Source: Dermanyssus gallinae (taxonomy: Eukaryota > Arthropoda > Arachnida > Mesostigmata > Dermanyssidae). Taken from it: a stretch of 64,000 nt of DNA. The notes under the pieces are model-generated. The model saw only the letters and a program-made list of their open reading frames with translations, was not told the DNA's origin and ran no database searches. The stretch covers positions 585,501-649,500 of the forward strand of contig QVRM01000940.1 of NCBI GenBank assembly GCA_003439945.1. Reading direction: 5' to 3'. Shown here piece by piece: positions 41,000 to 53,879 of this stretch. Every line of letters starts with the position of its first letter. The stretch's first letter is position 1. Both the position numbers and the translations under genes were made by a program.

Positions 41000-42800
41000 C
41001 GTTGATTTGCACGGCTAAAAGGGATTCTGCTGATGTGCAAATGTTAACTAGTTTAATTCTGAACTGAAGTCATCTTATTAATTACTCAATCTAGTGTAAA
41101 TTTAATGATCCAGCTAGCGATATATATATATGTATACATACATGCCAAGGCTTGTTGTCTAGTAGCTGGGTTAAGTCGAGCAGGCAGTCGTCGGTATTCA
41201 TGCGTATGACGCCATCAGCTGATAAGGATGGCGACGTCAGTGGTGAAAAGAGCGATAGTTGGAATGAAGTTGAAGTTGATGCTGACGGCGACGAGACGGC
41301 TGCAGAGATCGCTAGATGAGTTAGGCCGAACCCCCGGCAAATTTCGGCGAATTCTTCTGCGAATTCTCTACCGCCTGTCCTACTGCCCGTTGGTTCGTCA
41401 GTGCGGCCGTCGGCAGTCCTCTGACCCGCCACACAGAGCTTTGTGGCTAGGACTCTACTCACACATATGCATGCCTTATCGCAACCCCCAGGCCCTCACA
41501 TCAGCAACGACAACAAAGCACTGCCAGCTTCAGCGTCGGTGAAGCATCGAAGCCCGGCACAGCGTCTCAAGACAGCAAGAGAAGGCACATTTTTCTCTCT
41601 CTTTCTACTTCTTTATCTCCCTCTTGTTGCAGAGACTGAGATTCGTGGTGGGCGAAACTCGACACGTAGACACAAAGCCTGATACAGGCGTGGCGAGATA
41701 GAGAGAGAGACCACAAATGGAAGAGAGAGATGCATACCTCTCAGGATCTTGAGTATTGGGTAGCAGCATAGACGTATTCGGGTCGCTGCCAGCAATCCAG
41801 ACCCCTGTCTGATCCTCTCTCACACTATTTATCTTTCTCTCTCTCTCTCTCTGGGTCTCTCACTCTCTATTGCGCTCGAGACCCCTGCTGTGCTCCCTGA
41901 CAGCAGCAGCAGCGTTCCAACGAGAGAAGGCCTAAAGTGCTGACTGTCTCTTAGAAAGAAGATGGCGGGCGAAATGTTTGGGGTTTGATCTTGCTAGCTG
42001 CGTGCCTGCCCGGCTCCGTGTCTCCGACCCAACCAACAACAGCAGAGTGAAACAGCAGCGGTCGTAACAACAGCGGTAGCAACGACAGCATTTGCTGGTG
42101 CCATGTGGCTTCAACTGACTAAGTAGAAGTAATCCAAAGAAGGTGGTAGCGGCAGCGGTTTAAGCGGCCGATCGGGGGCAGAAGGTCGGCCGATCCACAG
42201 GCACCCGCCACTATCGAAGGATCGTGAGCAGGCGGAGCACGGTTGCGCGCTCCGATGCGCTTTCCGATGCGCTTTCCGATGCGACGACCATGCAGTCACG
42301 GCCAGAAGACGACAAACGGAATGAGGCTGACGAGCGTACGATGAAGCAGAGGAACGAGAATCAGACGATGAAGACAATCAACAAGCGAGACTGTGACTCA
42401 GGTGCTTCGTTGACTGGTTTACTGGACCCATAGAACAACCAACGGAGCAAGCAAAATCGGCTCTTCGGCACAATGGTTTCATGGTGGTGGTGTTGAGCCC
42501 GAACCAACCACAGCACGAGCACCGTAGAATGCTACTCAGCGCACACAGCTTACGACAACACGCAACAACCTGCGTCTGCAAATTGCATTTGAATACTTTG
42601 TCTTTAGCCTAAGAGTGGGAAAGAAGCATACATTGTATAGCCTAAGAGTGGGCAAGAGAGAGACAGAGATATTATATGTAACATTGACGATTATGCTGCT
42701 TCTAGAAAATTGGTGCAAGTGCGCCAGCTAATTGGTTGTGTCTGCTTCGACAAACGCATTAAACTTTTTTTATGTTGAGCCTAAATGAGATAGTAGGAGC
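41000..42800. other. Intronic DNA, no gene
   Basis: Contains (CT)n/(GA)n tracts at 41690-41730 and 41830-41860 and short CAG runs. The triplicated TCCGATGCGCTT motif at 42252-42282 is a small tandem repeat. No coding exon recognised. Confidence 0.35.
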
Positions 42801-42954
42801 CTAGCCTAACCTTCACGCTCCAGGGAAGCCACATCCCGTCGGCACTATGCAATTCGATGGAACAGTACTGTTACAACTATATGGGACCTGAGAATGAGAC
42901 GCTGCGAGTGCGCGATTAGAATCGTATCGAGAATCGTAGCCGCGGCCATTACAA

Positions 42955-42992
42955 AAAAAAAAATTATATATGTATATATATATTTTTTTAAC
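42955..42992. repeat. AT-rich tract
   Basis: Poly-A followed by ATATATGTATATATAT. It flanks no recognised element. Confidence 0.6.
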
Positions 42993-44128
42993 GTAAAGTT
43001 CATAAACCCGAGGGCAATACTCGGACGGTCTACGGTAATGCATTTTGAAGGCTAAAGCGAAGAACGTTGGAACACACCGGAACGGTTTGTGTGAGGCAAG
43101 TGGCTTCCGTTTCCTCAGGGTGGGTAACCGTAAGTTGGTACCCTTGAGCGATCAAGTTCAGCGGTTCTACATGTTGCAAAACTCGCTGCTGTCCGCATAC
43201 TGTGCGGACCCAAACGCGCGTGCAGCAAAAGAAGTACCCTATCTAGTCCAGGTGTCAAAAGAGAACGCGTCAATCCTTTTTTGTACGCTCCGCCGCCGCC
43301 GCCAGGATGTAGCACGCTTTGGCATTTTAGACGTTGGCGAATCTGAATGCAGATTAGCTTTCCTCTTAGCCTTCGGAGACGGCAACGGCAAATGCCGCTG
43401 CAGTGCGTGACGGACCCGACCGCAGCAGCGTAAGATTAGATCATCGAGTAGGAGACCTCACGAACCGGACACGGGACCGATCCTTATGGCAACAAACGCA
43501 TACACAGCAACCAGTATGCGATGGTTGTCTAAGCAGAGAACGGGAGATTGAGTGCGCCACTCCAAACCAAGACATGCAGAAGGCTAATGATAGCCTGGAC
43601 ATCTTAATTTCATCGTCGTCGTCGCCGTTGTGGTAGTCTTGTGCACGGCTATCTTCAGTGACATTTATTACGGAAAATAATACGTACTTCGTCGTCGCCC
43701 CGTTATCAAATAGATATGATACGGCCGAAGCGCTGGAACGATGAAACTTGCCTCTTGCCTTTCTGGAAAAACAAAACGATTCTATTTTTTGTGCCTCGCC
43801 GCCGATCTTATTTCTGTGTTTTCTTTTCTTGTCCGCTTCGTCGGCATCTGCTTTTCTGTTGCCGTCGTTTGTCATCATGACCATCATACTCATCACCACC
43901 ACCACCATCATCTTGATCTTTTCTGTTCTCTGTTTAAAACACATAATTAATATCCGTTCTCGTGTTGTTGTACCGACGTCAACACTTCGCCCTCTGGTTA
44001 GCACGCCCTGAATCAGTTTGTTGCCCACCAGTGGCGCTATTGCTTATCTTCTACGCTTGCTCCCGAGAGTGTCTCTACACAGAGACGCGGATCGTTCAGC
44101 GCGTTAGACACCCTACGGCATCAGGTGG
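42993..44128. other. Intronic DNA, no confident gene
   Basis: An open frame at 43045-43410 (TTG start, plus strand) reads like ordinary protein (LVPLSDQVQRFYMLQNSLL) but has no recognisable domain. GC is higher than around it. It may be an old coding relic or chance. Confidence 0.25.
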
Positions 44129-44163
44129 CGTGGAACTATGGTATCCTTGTCCATAGTTCCACG
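44129..44163. repeat. Perfect inverted repeat: 13-bp stem, 9-base loop
   Basis: CGTGGAACTATGG (44129-44141) and CCATAGTTCCACG (44151-44163) are exact reverse complements. It does not match a histone 3' stem-loop, and no adjacent gene explains it. Confidence 0.85.
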
Positions 44164-46040
44164 TGTTTGTCCGTATCCAGCTTGCTCTACCCCTGCTTGA
44201 AGCGTGTGTGTGTGTGTGTGTACGAGCATCTGTGCAAGTGTTGAGATTAAGGAGAGAAGTGCGAAATGAATCTCGTCGCATCGTTCGTCTTGTGAAGAAG
44301 TTGGGTCCGACTCACACGCACCACTGCCTGAAAGCATTCGTCAGGCATTCGCATTATTAGAAGAAAACTAGCTGGCAAGCTGCAACCGAAACGCTCATTC
44401 ATTCATGCGACCTCTTCTTTTTCATCTAAATCGTCTATCCAATTTGGGCGGGCGGGCGGGCGGCCGGGAGAGATTGATTACCGCTGGCTGCATGATGATA
44501 ACAACAATGCAGCGCACTAGAATAGCAAGTGGAACAAAATGGATACGAAAAAAACATACGCGCGCACTCAAACGCCCAGACATACATACATACTCGTACA
44601 TACATAGACACATGTGTGTGCGTGATGACAACCAAGTAGCACGTGCTTACATGCCGTGGAAATGCGGAGGACCGGTAATTATTCCGTCGGACAATTGTTG
44701 GTTTTCGGGGCTGTTCCTTCTGCTGGTGCTGCTGCTGCTGATGGTGCTATAGTATATCTCTGTGGTGAGCCATCAGGATGGCACAGCTGCAGCTCGTCTT
44801 GGTCACCCGAAGCAGGATTTTGTCATGGCTCTGTAGTGCCGGAGCCCTTGTGATCACCCTTTGTTGTCCTCGCAATTACTTAATGTGACTGCTGCCGTTG
44901 TTGTTGTTGTCGTCGTCGTCGTCGTTGTCGTTGACGTTGCTGTTGTTGTTGTCACCATACAAGTATTAGTGCTAGGACAGCGATGACAGCAACAACAGCA
45001 ACGATTTCTACTACTGTTCACTGGAACGCCATTCTAGCTCGTTTATTATCGTTATTACTCCAGTCGCCAATTTCATAGCATCTCATCAGGCAGTGGTTTG
45101 TGTCAAGCCTTGTGAATGTGTTTGCATGAAAGTGACTACACGCACTCTTAATTGTCGCGCCATCTACACACCTTTGCTGCTGTTCTTGAACGGGGTCGAT
45201 CATCTGGTAGAAACGAAAATCTCCGCTTTCACATCAAACAGTAAATGACGGTAGTAACTTCACGTTTGTTCGCCAAAAGGTTTTACGTTCGTCCGAATCT
45301 CGACAATTGCATGCATGTTCTTTTGCTGCAATTGACCTTCAAAGCATACGTAATTGCTGTGATGGGAGGCTTCTTTTAATCTCGAAGCTTGTCTCTAAAG
45401 CAAGCACGCCTCGCCTTGTAGTAATCATAATTTAATCATCGCTTGCTTAACCACCTGAAACAATTCGTGCTGGTATAATTTTTTGCAGCTCACTGGCTTT
45501 CGTCCGTTATTGATGTTTATATGATGCTTCCCGTCACTTTAGTCACCTTTGTATAATTCTCTATTCGGATTCTGAATTTGATACTCGGATGTCATGGTAT
45601 AATAATACAGAGGTGTTAACCATTACCACCGTCCTTTATGCTGCTACTGTCTTGCACGCTTCTGTCTTTCGGTAGGTCTCCACGGCAACCCAATAATTAG
45701 TCCGACTTTTCTAAATTGCGTGCTACTGTTTTTAATTAGCAAACAAAAGGAACACATACTAATAATAACGACATAATACCGTACTGCATATTCCATTGTG
45801 TGTTCACTATCACAATCGATTTGCTTATTCTCTGTCTTTCACGCTCTCTTTTTCTCTCTCTTCTTTTTTCATCAGACGTTAGCTTTATGAGTATGCTGGA
45901 CTACAAGTACAGATTGAGTTTCGTATACATAGCGATATCTATACATCCACTACTGGGCGGTCTAACCGCCCACAGGAGATCCTGGAAGAGTTGGCTGGTG
46001 CTGGTGGCGGCGTGTTTACCGACCGTCGAAATGGGGATTC
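44164..46040. other. Intronic DNA, no gene
   Basis: Contains (GT)n at 44205-44221, GGGC repeats at 44449-44463 and GTT/GTC trinucleotides at 44895-44955. No coding signal recognised. Confidence 0.35.
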
Positions 46041-46139
46041 ATACGCGGCATGACACTGTACATATACGTTCTCCAAAGTCGATTTTCCCCACTCGAATTG
46101 CTAAATCAATGTTCGAGTCCGACGGTCGCTGGTGCAGAA

Positions 46140-46315
46140 GTGAGTGACGACGCCGTTGCCTTTGGCGTTTCCTTACGTGTCGATCGTGTCCCGGTGCGCC
46201 AAATCCTGCCACACGATGACGAGCGCCGAAACGAGCACAGCTGTATACAGATAGATGCCAATGACATCAATCACCGCTTGCGGGCACTCATTGGTTCGCG
46301 TGGCTTCGATGGCTT
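46140..46315 (-). other. Possible minus-strand exon with a transmembrane segment
   Basis: The minus strand is open for 42 codons before a TAA: it reads ATRTNECPQAVIDVIGIYLY then TAVLVSALVIVWQDLAHRDT, a convincing 19-20 residue hydrophobic helix ending in a polar tail. The stop overlaps a donor-like AC|GTAAGG. The block (46010-46340) is GC-balanced and free of microsatellites, unlike its surroundings. No family was recognised. It could be a nested gene's exon on the opposite strand of the ds intron, or chance. Confidence 0.2.
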
Positions 46316-46398
46316 CGTGGAGCGTTGATCGACGCGAGGATTACGCCGATATTCGATGAAGCATTCGCTCGTGCTAAGGTCGAGCCGTATCGTCAAGA

Positions 46399-46518
46399 GT
46401 TGTTGTTGTTGTTTTTGTTATTGTTGATGTTGTTGTTGTTTTTGTTATTGTTGATGTTGTTGTTGTTATTGTTGCTACTTGTTGTTGTTGTTGTGTTGTT
46501 GTTGCTGCTGCTGCTGCC
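46399..46518. repeat. (GTT)n/(GCT)n trinucleotide tract
   Basis: About 110 bases of TTG with TTA and TGA interruptions followed by CTG. Minus-strand poly-Asn and poly-Ser frames here are repeat translations. Confidence 0.9.
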
Positions 46519-46825
46519 ACCACCACCACCCAGTTCATCGTCCTCGAAGCTGTCCGTCCAGGCGTCGGCCGTCTCATTGACGAAAGATTGCCGGACACGC
46601 CCGCTTCGACACCCGGCGTCAACCGCCTCCTTGCCTGAATGGCTGGCTTGTTGACCATTCCAAGCAATTTTTCGCCACCTCATTGGCCGTCATACAGAAC
46701 ATTGGCTTGCAATGATCCATGCCGTTATCTCGCTGTCCTTCCCTGTCCGACGCAGTGTACGGATCGTTTCCAGCTTCGACGCACATACATCGTCGATCGT
46801 CCTGTACTACCTGTGACTCACTTTC

Positions 46826-46849
46826 ATATATATATATATATATATATAT
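46826..46849. repeat. (AT)n microsatellite
   Basis: Twelve AT units. Confidence 0.9.
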
Positions 46850-47955
46850 GTCGATTATTATGACTATTATTGTAGTTGTATTGATGTTATATAAGTAATA
46901 TATACTAATTGTGATACATGTGCATGCTAATAATACTCAACCCTTGTTCAGAGAAAAAATTATTGCTATTACCACAAATTATTATTACGACCCTCAGAAT
47001 AAAGCCTGTACTACGCCACATCCAAATCATTTCGATTCGTCGTTGTGTGGACATCTTGATAATAATTGGAAATATCATCGCCCATATGTAACGGGTTCAG
47101 GATGCACGCCAAAACGGCCGGTCGCTGCACGAAATCATCGACATATACAAGAGAAAGAAAGGAACGCTCCAAAATCACCATGAAGCATGCCATGGAAAAA
47201 ACGTCGTATCAGCAGCAGATAAATTCGGCAGTAGTATTTAATCGCCTTATAACGATATCAAATGCAATGACGAAATAACAGTTGAAATAATAGTAATAAC
47301 AACAACACTAACGACAGTGATAACAAGAACAATAAATAACTAGCAACAACCACCCCAACAACTACAACTAGATGGCCAACACTAATAGGGCACCTACGGG
47401 GACTGTAATACTGGTACAGTACATAGCAACCACAACAAGAGCAAGTCTTCTAACAAAGGGAACATTTGAAACGGTCGCAAGAATTGCCGTTGCATTCGCT
47501 ACAAGCATGTGGCCACTTCGAATAGCATATTCAAAAGCTGTAATAGTAAAAGCAATTACACTAACAGGGAAACAAATGTAGGGAATATTGCAGAGATGTA
47601 TGCAAGCAAACAACAATGATGATGATGATGATGATAGTAGTGGTCCTCACGATAACGACCACGCATCGCGGACGACAGAGATGGCAGGCATAACCGGCGA
47701 AAACGACGACAAGCTATTACCGTGCGTTATTTGAACCCCAACCTCCCCTCTTGCCCCGGCTCCGGTGTATGGCGGCGGAGACTTGGCGTCTTGGTTCCTT
47801 CTGTTTCCAGACACCGCGTGTCACCGCATGCGGGACGCAGTCTTCAAATCGACGTCCGTCAGAGATAGAGACGAATTTATTTCACGCGTCGTCGGCATCA
47901 TACGTGAATATCCAACTATCAATATATCTATCGTTTTTTCGTTCGCTCGATTTAT
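46850..47955. other. Intronic DNA, no gene
   Basis: Short AT-rich and CAA-rich segments, with a (GAT)n run at 47618-47634. An open frame pair at 47368-47616 is ordinary in composition but unrecognised. Confidence 0.3.

Positions 47956-47957
<2 letters not shown>

Positions 47958-47994
<37 letters not shown>
47958..47994. repeat. (TA)n microsatellite
   Basis: Roughly 18 TA units. Confidence 0.9.
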
Positions 47995-47999
<5 letters not shown>

Positions 48000-48000
<1 letters not shown>

Positions 48001-49010
48001 TACGTTGCGTTCATTGGCTTCGTTGGCGACTATTGAACAACAGCCACGACGAAGTCTAAGATGTTAAGCTGGTGGTGGGGTTGCGGCCGCTGCAGCGCCG
48101 ACACATTGATCTGATAACGTTGCTTATCACCATGCTATATGCATATCATAAGAATGAAGATGATTTCCGCTGAATCTACTGGTCGCTACTGTAGATGGGT
48201 TGGCGCGCCCGATCAACTATAGCCGTTTCTGCCAATGTCGGTGGGAGGAATGGCAATGTAGTAATAAGCTGATGATGAGTAGTAGATGATTGCTGTTACT
48301 GCTGTTATTACTATTATTATTGTTATCATTATGATTACTATTAGAAATACCCGTACGTACGCGCGTACCTAATATGTTAGCGCTATAAAACATAAACAAA
48401 ACGAAAAGGGTAACTTTACAACAACGAGGCAACGAGGATGCCCTAAATGTGGGGCCACCGAGGGCATCGTTAGAAAAATGATGAATCGTTAAACCGAAGT
48501 ACAGAGAGAGAGGCGGCGACGACGACGACTGAGAAACGACTAATTGAGAGGACAATATGCAAGGCTGTCCTGTCTGAGGCAGTTCAAAATCACACAGACA
48601 GCTTCGGACTCAGGAGTATTTATAGGAGGCTATCTTGCTCACAGGAACCGAGAGAGATCTGTACGGCGACACGGGGGCAGAACGCCTCACCGAGGGCCGT
48701 ACAACGAACTCATCAATTCGAGGTATCGGCTGATGCCTGCAAGAGAAAAGATGCGATCGGTTTTAGTTGGCAACAGTGTATGCTTGCGGGTGTCTCATTA
48801 TCGTCTAAAATGCAAATAGTTGATTTACGATAATTTTTTTCATTTATCAACCGGAAGATATCCATCCATGGTCCAGTCCCGGTCCATCCGTGTTTTCATC
48901 TACTGCACCTTCTCTGGACCGTGGGACGCACCGAAGGTTGGGCTTTGCAAGTGACTTTTTCTGGCAGTTGTGTTACGACCACGTCTACTGGTTCTCTCAC
49001 TATCTGAGCT

Positions 49011-49045
<35 letters not shown>

Positions 49046-49756
49046 TACTGAATATGCTCTAGAGTACACATTATATATGCACATATCAGCAACTAAAGGT
49101 GAACGTTACGTCTGCATCGAAACAAAGATAAACGAAACTCAGTAATAAAGACTGCATAATGTAACAAGATGTACAAAAACAGTCAAATGGGGCGTGCTTA
49201 TAAAAGCACAAAATAATGCTGTGAATATATTTCACATACCTCTTATAAATCACTATATGTAAAAAATAACACATGCCAGCAATTGCAAAGATTTAAATAA
49301 ACGTATGGCATAAACATAGATTTCTATGCTACACTGAGGGGTGACTCAGTTTACAAGAGCTGACCGCAAAGATGATACTGAAAGCAGCGCCATATTTGAT
49401 GGATGTAATCATAGTTTGTGTCTAAAATACTTTATTTTGATGTATTTTAGATCATATAAGTGGTTGCTTAAGTACATATTGTAAAGATAATATATAACGT
49501 CTAGCTTAAAGCGATAAACATGCGTGCTTTCGCTTTCGACTGTTTCGTGCAGAAATACACACATACGTGGAGTTATTGTGCGTTCAGCGAGAAAACATTA
49601 TATACACCATTTGCTCAAACTGGGTAAGATCCGAAAATACAGGTGCCGAGTATCACGCATACCTTTATTTATTGTATTAAACGTATATGCACCTGAAAAA
49701 TTGTATCCCATGTATTAACATATAATAGAAGCGACAGCATGTGCGTGCAGCTTCTC
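48000..49756. other. Intronic DNA, no gene
   Basis: Contains a (TA)n tract at 49014-49040 and ATT/TTA-rich DNA near 48300. A CCGGAAGATATCCATCCATGG stretch and TCTGGACCGTGG near 48850-48930 look transposon-like but could not be assigned. Confidence 0.3.
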
Positions 49757-49892
49757 TTGTTGATATCGTTTTGTTTGCTCATTACTTTGTTGATTGGAAT
49801 TAAAGCGCTCTGGCTACAACGGCTGGGATATATTTATTTACGTACACGGACATTAGCCAGCATTTAAGTATTGTCCGTCGTACGAACGAAAC

Positions 49893-49904
49893 ATATAAGT
49901 TATT

Positions 49905-49907
<3 letters not shown>
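49893..49907. repeat. Left target-site duplication of LINE B3 (ATATAAGTTATTCAT)
   Basis: Fifteen bases, repeated without mismatch at 51365-51379. The duplicated sequence is part of the foldback arm. Confidence 0.95.
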
Positions 49908-49941
<34 letters not shown>

Positions 49942-51364
49942 GAGGTAACTGGTAAAATGCGTTATGCACACCGGGCGACGTTGTTAGAGCCTCGGTAGTG
50001 TGGGACTCGCACCCACTAAAATCCAGTCGTCCTCTTTGCCCCTTGACGGGGGGTGGCCGCAGTACTGTCTTCTCGAGATTACTTCGCCTGGCCACTCTTC
50101 TTGCCATTTAGGCTGCTCGGCTTTGTGCGGCGGTTATTTTCGCCTCAGAGATACCTTGTGCGAATCTTCTTACTAGAATCCAGGATTTGTGATCTTTGAG
50201 GAGCGCCTTTACAAGGGCCTGGCATGTCAGGGGGTTCTGCAATCCTAGGTTCCGGGACAATAGCTCTCGCTCAGTGTCGAAGAAGGAGCACCGCTCATAG
50301 CAGTGCCTAACATCATCCGGCTCCCCCGAGTTGCACATGCGGCATACAGGGGAGTCAGTTTTACCGATGCGGTGTAGGTACTGCTGAAAACAGGCACCAT
50401 GGCCTGTTAACAGTTGCGCGAGTGGGTAGGTAAGCGAGCCGTGTTTGAGGCTGTACCATTTTTTAAGATCAGGAAGTATTGATCTTGTCCAATATCCAGG
50501 ATGGCCCGGCTGGATTGCTTCCCATTGCTGGCTCCATTCGCTTAGTGTGTCGGTTCTGCTGACTAGTGTGCCCTCCGTCAGAACGTTGGTTACAGGGCTT
50601 CTTGATGCCAATTCTTTTACTCTCAAGTCCCAGGGAATTTGTCTGGAGAGTACTTGTACAGCTGCTGTGGAGGCCGTGCGACTTGCTCGTGTTAGGTTAA
50701 GCGCCATAGGTCTTTGGGTCTTGTTGAGGAGGCGACGTGTTGTAGCTCTTGTAGTAGTGCGCTTCCATAAGGGTGCGGCGTATAGCATGATGCTGTCTAT
50801 TACTGATGCTAAGAGTCGGCGCCGAGAGTCGCTTGCCCCTCTGGTCCGTGGGAGGATTTTCCGTAACTCTGCTGAGGCTTTGGCTGCTTTTTTAGCTGCA
50901 TAGCGCACATGAGGTGTTCCTGTGAGAGCTCTATCCAGGATCACGCCCAGGTACTTGACCACGGGCGTGGGTGTTATTGGATGGCCTTCCAGGTGTAAAT
51001 TTAGGTTGCGTGGAGGACGCTTCAGTCCGTTTAGAAGGATTGCTTCCGTTTTTTGTGAAGCCAGTTCGAGGCCAAGCGTGCGGAGGTGTTGTCGGATATC
51101 CGCCAAGGCTCCGTTGGCTGTACCTTCGAGCAAATCCTCGTCACTGGGCGGTAACGATCAGTGCCAGATCGTCTGCGTAGGCAATAGAAAAAACTCCCGG
51201 GGGATGCGGCAGTCTTAGTACTCCATCATAGGTTATGTTCCACAGGGTTGGTCCCAGTACAGATCCTTGGGGAACCCCGGCAGTGACGGCGTAGTCCACT
51301 CCATCGTATGTAGATGCTCGGTCCTTTAGATACGACGCTAGGATACGTCGTAGGTAGGGAGAGA
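49908..51364 (-). mobile_element. R1-like LINE copy B3 with poly-A tail, nested in the foldback element
   Basis: Minus-strand insertion with a T32 run at 49908-49939 (poly-A tail), a 3' UTR with the T-arm-like hairpin at 49995-50021, coding sequence from 50108 and a 5' truncation at 51364 inside the RT. The perfect 15-bp duplication and long tail suggest a fairly recent event. Confidence 0.92.
50108..51364 (-). pseudogene. R1-like reverse transcriptase, C-terminal half (LINE B3)
   Basis: From 51364 down: [34 protein letters not shown] (about 51270), FSIAYADDLALIVTAQ (about 51180, catalytic YADD intact), then a stop/frameshift near 51140. The main frame runs for 341 codons: LRTLGLELASQKTEAILLNG, VVKYLGVILDRAL, the connection block AAPLWKR...QIPWDLRVKELA, SILPDLKKWYSLKHG, LLTGHGACFQQYLHRIGK and the knuckle CRMCNSGEPDDVRHCYERC. 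A single frame break in about 415 codons makes this the best-preserved family B copy and the reference for B1, B2 and B4. RT fingers, endonuclease and ORF1 are absent by 5' truncation. R1-like is based on motif style. Confidence 0.88.
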
Positions 51365-51387
51365 ATATAAGTTATTCATAAAACGCC

Positions 51388-51700
<313 letters not shown>

Positions 51701-51902
51701 ATATCATATCTATCTATATATCTAATATTAATCTAAGGGCGTTTTATGATAACATATATGTTTCGGTTCGTCGACACGGACAATGACTATGAAATGTTGG
51801 CTAAGTGTCCGTGTAACGTAATAAATATATCCAGCCGTTATAGGCAGAGCGTTTTAATTCCAATCAACAAAGTAATGAGCAAACAAAGACGATATCAACA
51901 AT

Positions 51903-53320
51903 ATAGATATATAAAAAAACAAGGCTAGCCGGTACCTTCTTCACAAACAGGCTACCGGTCCTTCTAACAACTTTAGCTTAATTACCGGGCCCATCCCATT
52001 CAGTCACCACTGCTGGAAGTTAACGTTCTCAACCAAGATTTCCTGTGCTAAGAATTTTCATAAAGGTTCATGGTCGAGTGGCAACATGATGGCTTGTTGC
52101 ACAGCGGCTCATGGCTCAGTCAAGTCCATAGTACTCTGGTTTGTTAGCCGGGACAGCGCGCTAGATATGTTAAGATGTAGTAAGGCAGTTGTATGCGAAT
52201 ACACTTTTCTAAATGTATCCTCGTCGTTTCGGACGTCGCTGTCAATGGACGCAGAAACACTACCAAAGTCGGTCTGCATTTCGTTGATGTGCACGCGTTT
52301 CCTCTTCTCGTTCTTCGTTTGAAGGGGCGCCGTGCGGACAGGTATAGATAAGTTGGCGCCACATATAAGCCACGTTCTTCGGTAAGGGCAAGGTGTTTGC
52401 CCCCTTTGACGACGTTTTTCGGTAAGAGCAGGATTTTTGTCCATATATTAAGTTGCTGGGCGTGTTTATGTGTTTCTGCGGATATTCTTATAAAGCCAAG
52501 ATAACGAACATTTCTTCTCTACTTTAGCGCATAGATTCATTTCGGCTCTGGAGAATTTCTCGAAGGGCTATTAGGTCTCGGAGACTGTAAAGAGCCAATT
52601 TTCAAAAGAACCACGGCTTCTACGGCCAATGACCACAATCGTTCCGATGGGAGGCACACAGGGGTAGAGGTTTGGAAGTTTTTGCCGGGTATACATTTTG
52701 TGCAATTTTTCGTATCTGGTGACATAAACCGTTCCTCGGGCCTTATGCAATTGTTTCCTTGAATACGATAGTTCCGTCGTCGTCTGGTCAGTTAATATGA
52801 AGACCAAATGACTGACCTGATTAGCAGTACTTGTGTTAATACATATACGTGAAATTCAGGCTGTATAACATAAAGAATTTCAACCACGCCGTTATCCGAA
52901 GGGCAGTTTCACGCATTGCTTGGGCATTAGGTGAGGCAAGTAAAGTCGCAAAAAAGCGTAGTTTACTTGAAACATTGATGTAAATGTACACTTTAATTTG
53001 GTTATTTAATTGAATATTTAGCCATACAACGGTGTGTTTGATAGCTTGAAATGTCCTGTTGGTTGTTCGTTTCGTTTCGCTCACCAGGCATAATCTGGGG
53101 CAGGCTTCCTGGTTTTCCTTTTTGTTGTATGTGTGTAAATTCTACTCGGAGTGTCGACGGGAAAATGCCGCTTTCTAGCTATTCTAGTTCCGACTCGCAT
53201 AGACAGTTTAATGACTTTTATAAGGGTCGCGTGGTCTAACAAAAGAGTTGTCAGCACCTAGTTTTGTGTTTGTGGTTGTGAAAGGCAACTTTACATGTTT
53301 TGTTAGGCTCACGTTTCTTA
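51903..53320. other. Intronic DNA, no gene
   Basis: No family recognised. TTCGGTAAGRGCA occurs twice at 52378 and 52410 as a short direct repeat. Confidence 0.35.
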
Positions 53321-53369
53321 ATGGGAGCTTTCGGGAGTGCCTAATGCACATTCATCACTGTTGGCCATT

Positions 53370-53470
53370 AGCGACTGATATGGGACCTACCAAGCACTAA
53401 ACACGTGTTCCTTCTCATCCCCAGGCTAGGAATTGCATGGCATTTCTTCGACAAGTGTTAGCCTGACTCA
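53370..53470 (-). other. R1-like LINE 3' end fragment
   Basis: CACTAAACACGTGTTCCTTCTCATCCCCAGGCTAGGAATTGCATGGCATTTCTTCGA matches the pattern at 16280-16350 and 60230-60290. It is a short relic of a 3' UTR. Confidence 0.45.
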
Positions 53471-53879
53471 GGCTTTTTATAATGAGCAACTTATATAGTC
53501 TTTGTATGGAGCTGGCCTACTCAAAAAATACGACGAACTTCGTTATACAGCGTGGGAGGTGGCCGATTCAAAACACACGGCATGACTCAAACATACGAGG
53601 TTCTTCTAACGGCCGCCATTTAAAACTAGAATTCTGCATGTACTATAGAAAGGGTAGATAGATCTACAGATATAGGAGGAGAGTGAGAGATAAAGCGGTG
53701 AATTTAGAGAGTAGAGAGTGGCTGACGTCGAGTCTGTTGTGAACACGAGTGTATGAAGCGGCACGAAATAGAAGACTGTTCGACTGCGTGTGCAATAACA
53801 TAGTTGTAGCGGCATATCTTCCATCGTTGCCTTGTCTTGTTTGTTTGTTTATTGGAGTGCGAGTTGACGCGATGGGGGC

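Noticed and set aside
43441..44028. 195-codon minus-strand frame
   Set aside because: Contains Met/Val and Asp runs from GAT and CAT repeats and no recognisable domain; codon use does not resemble ds.
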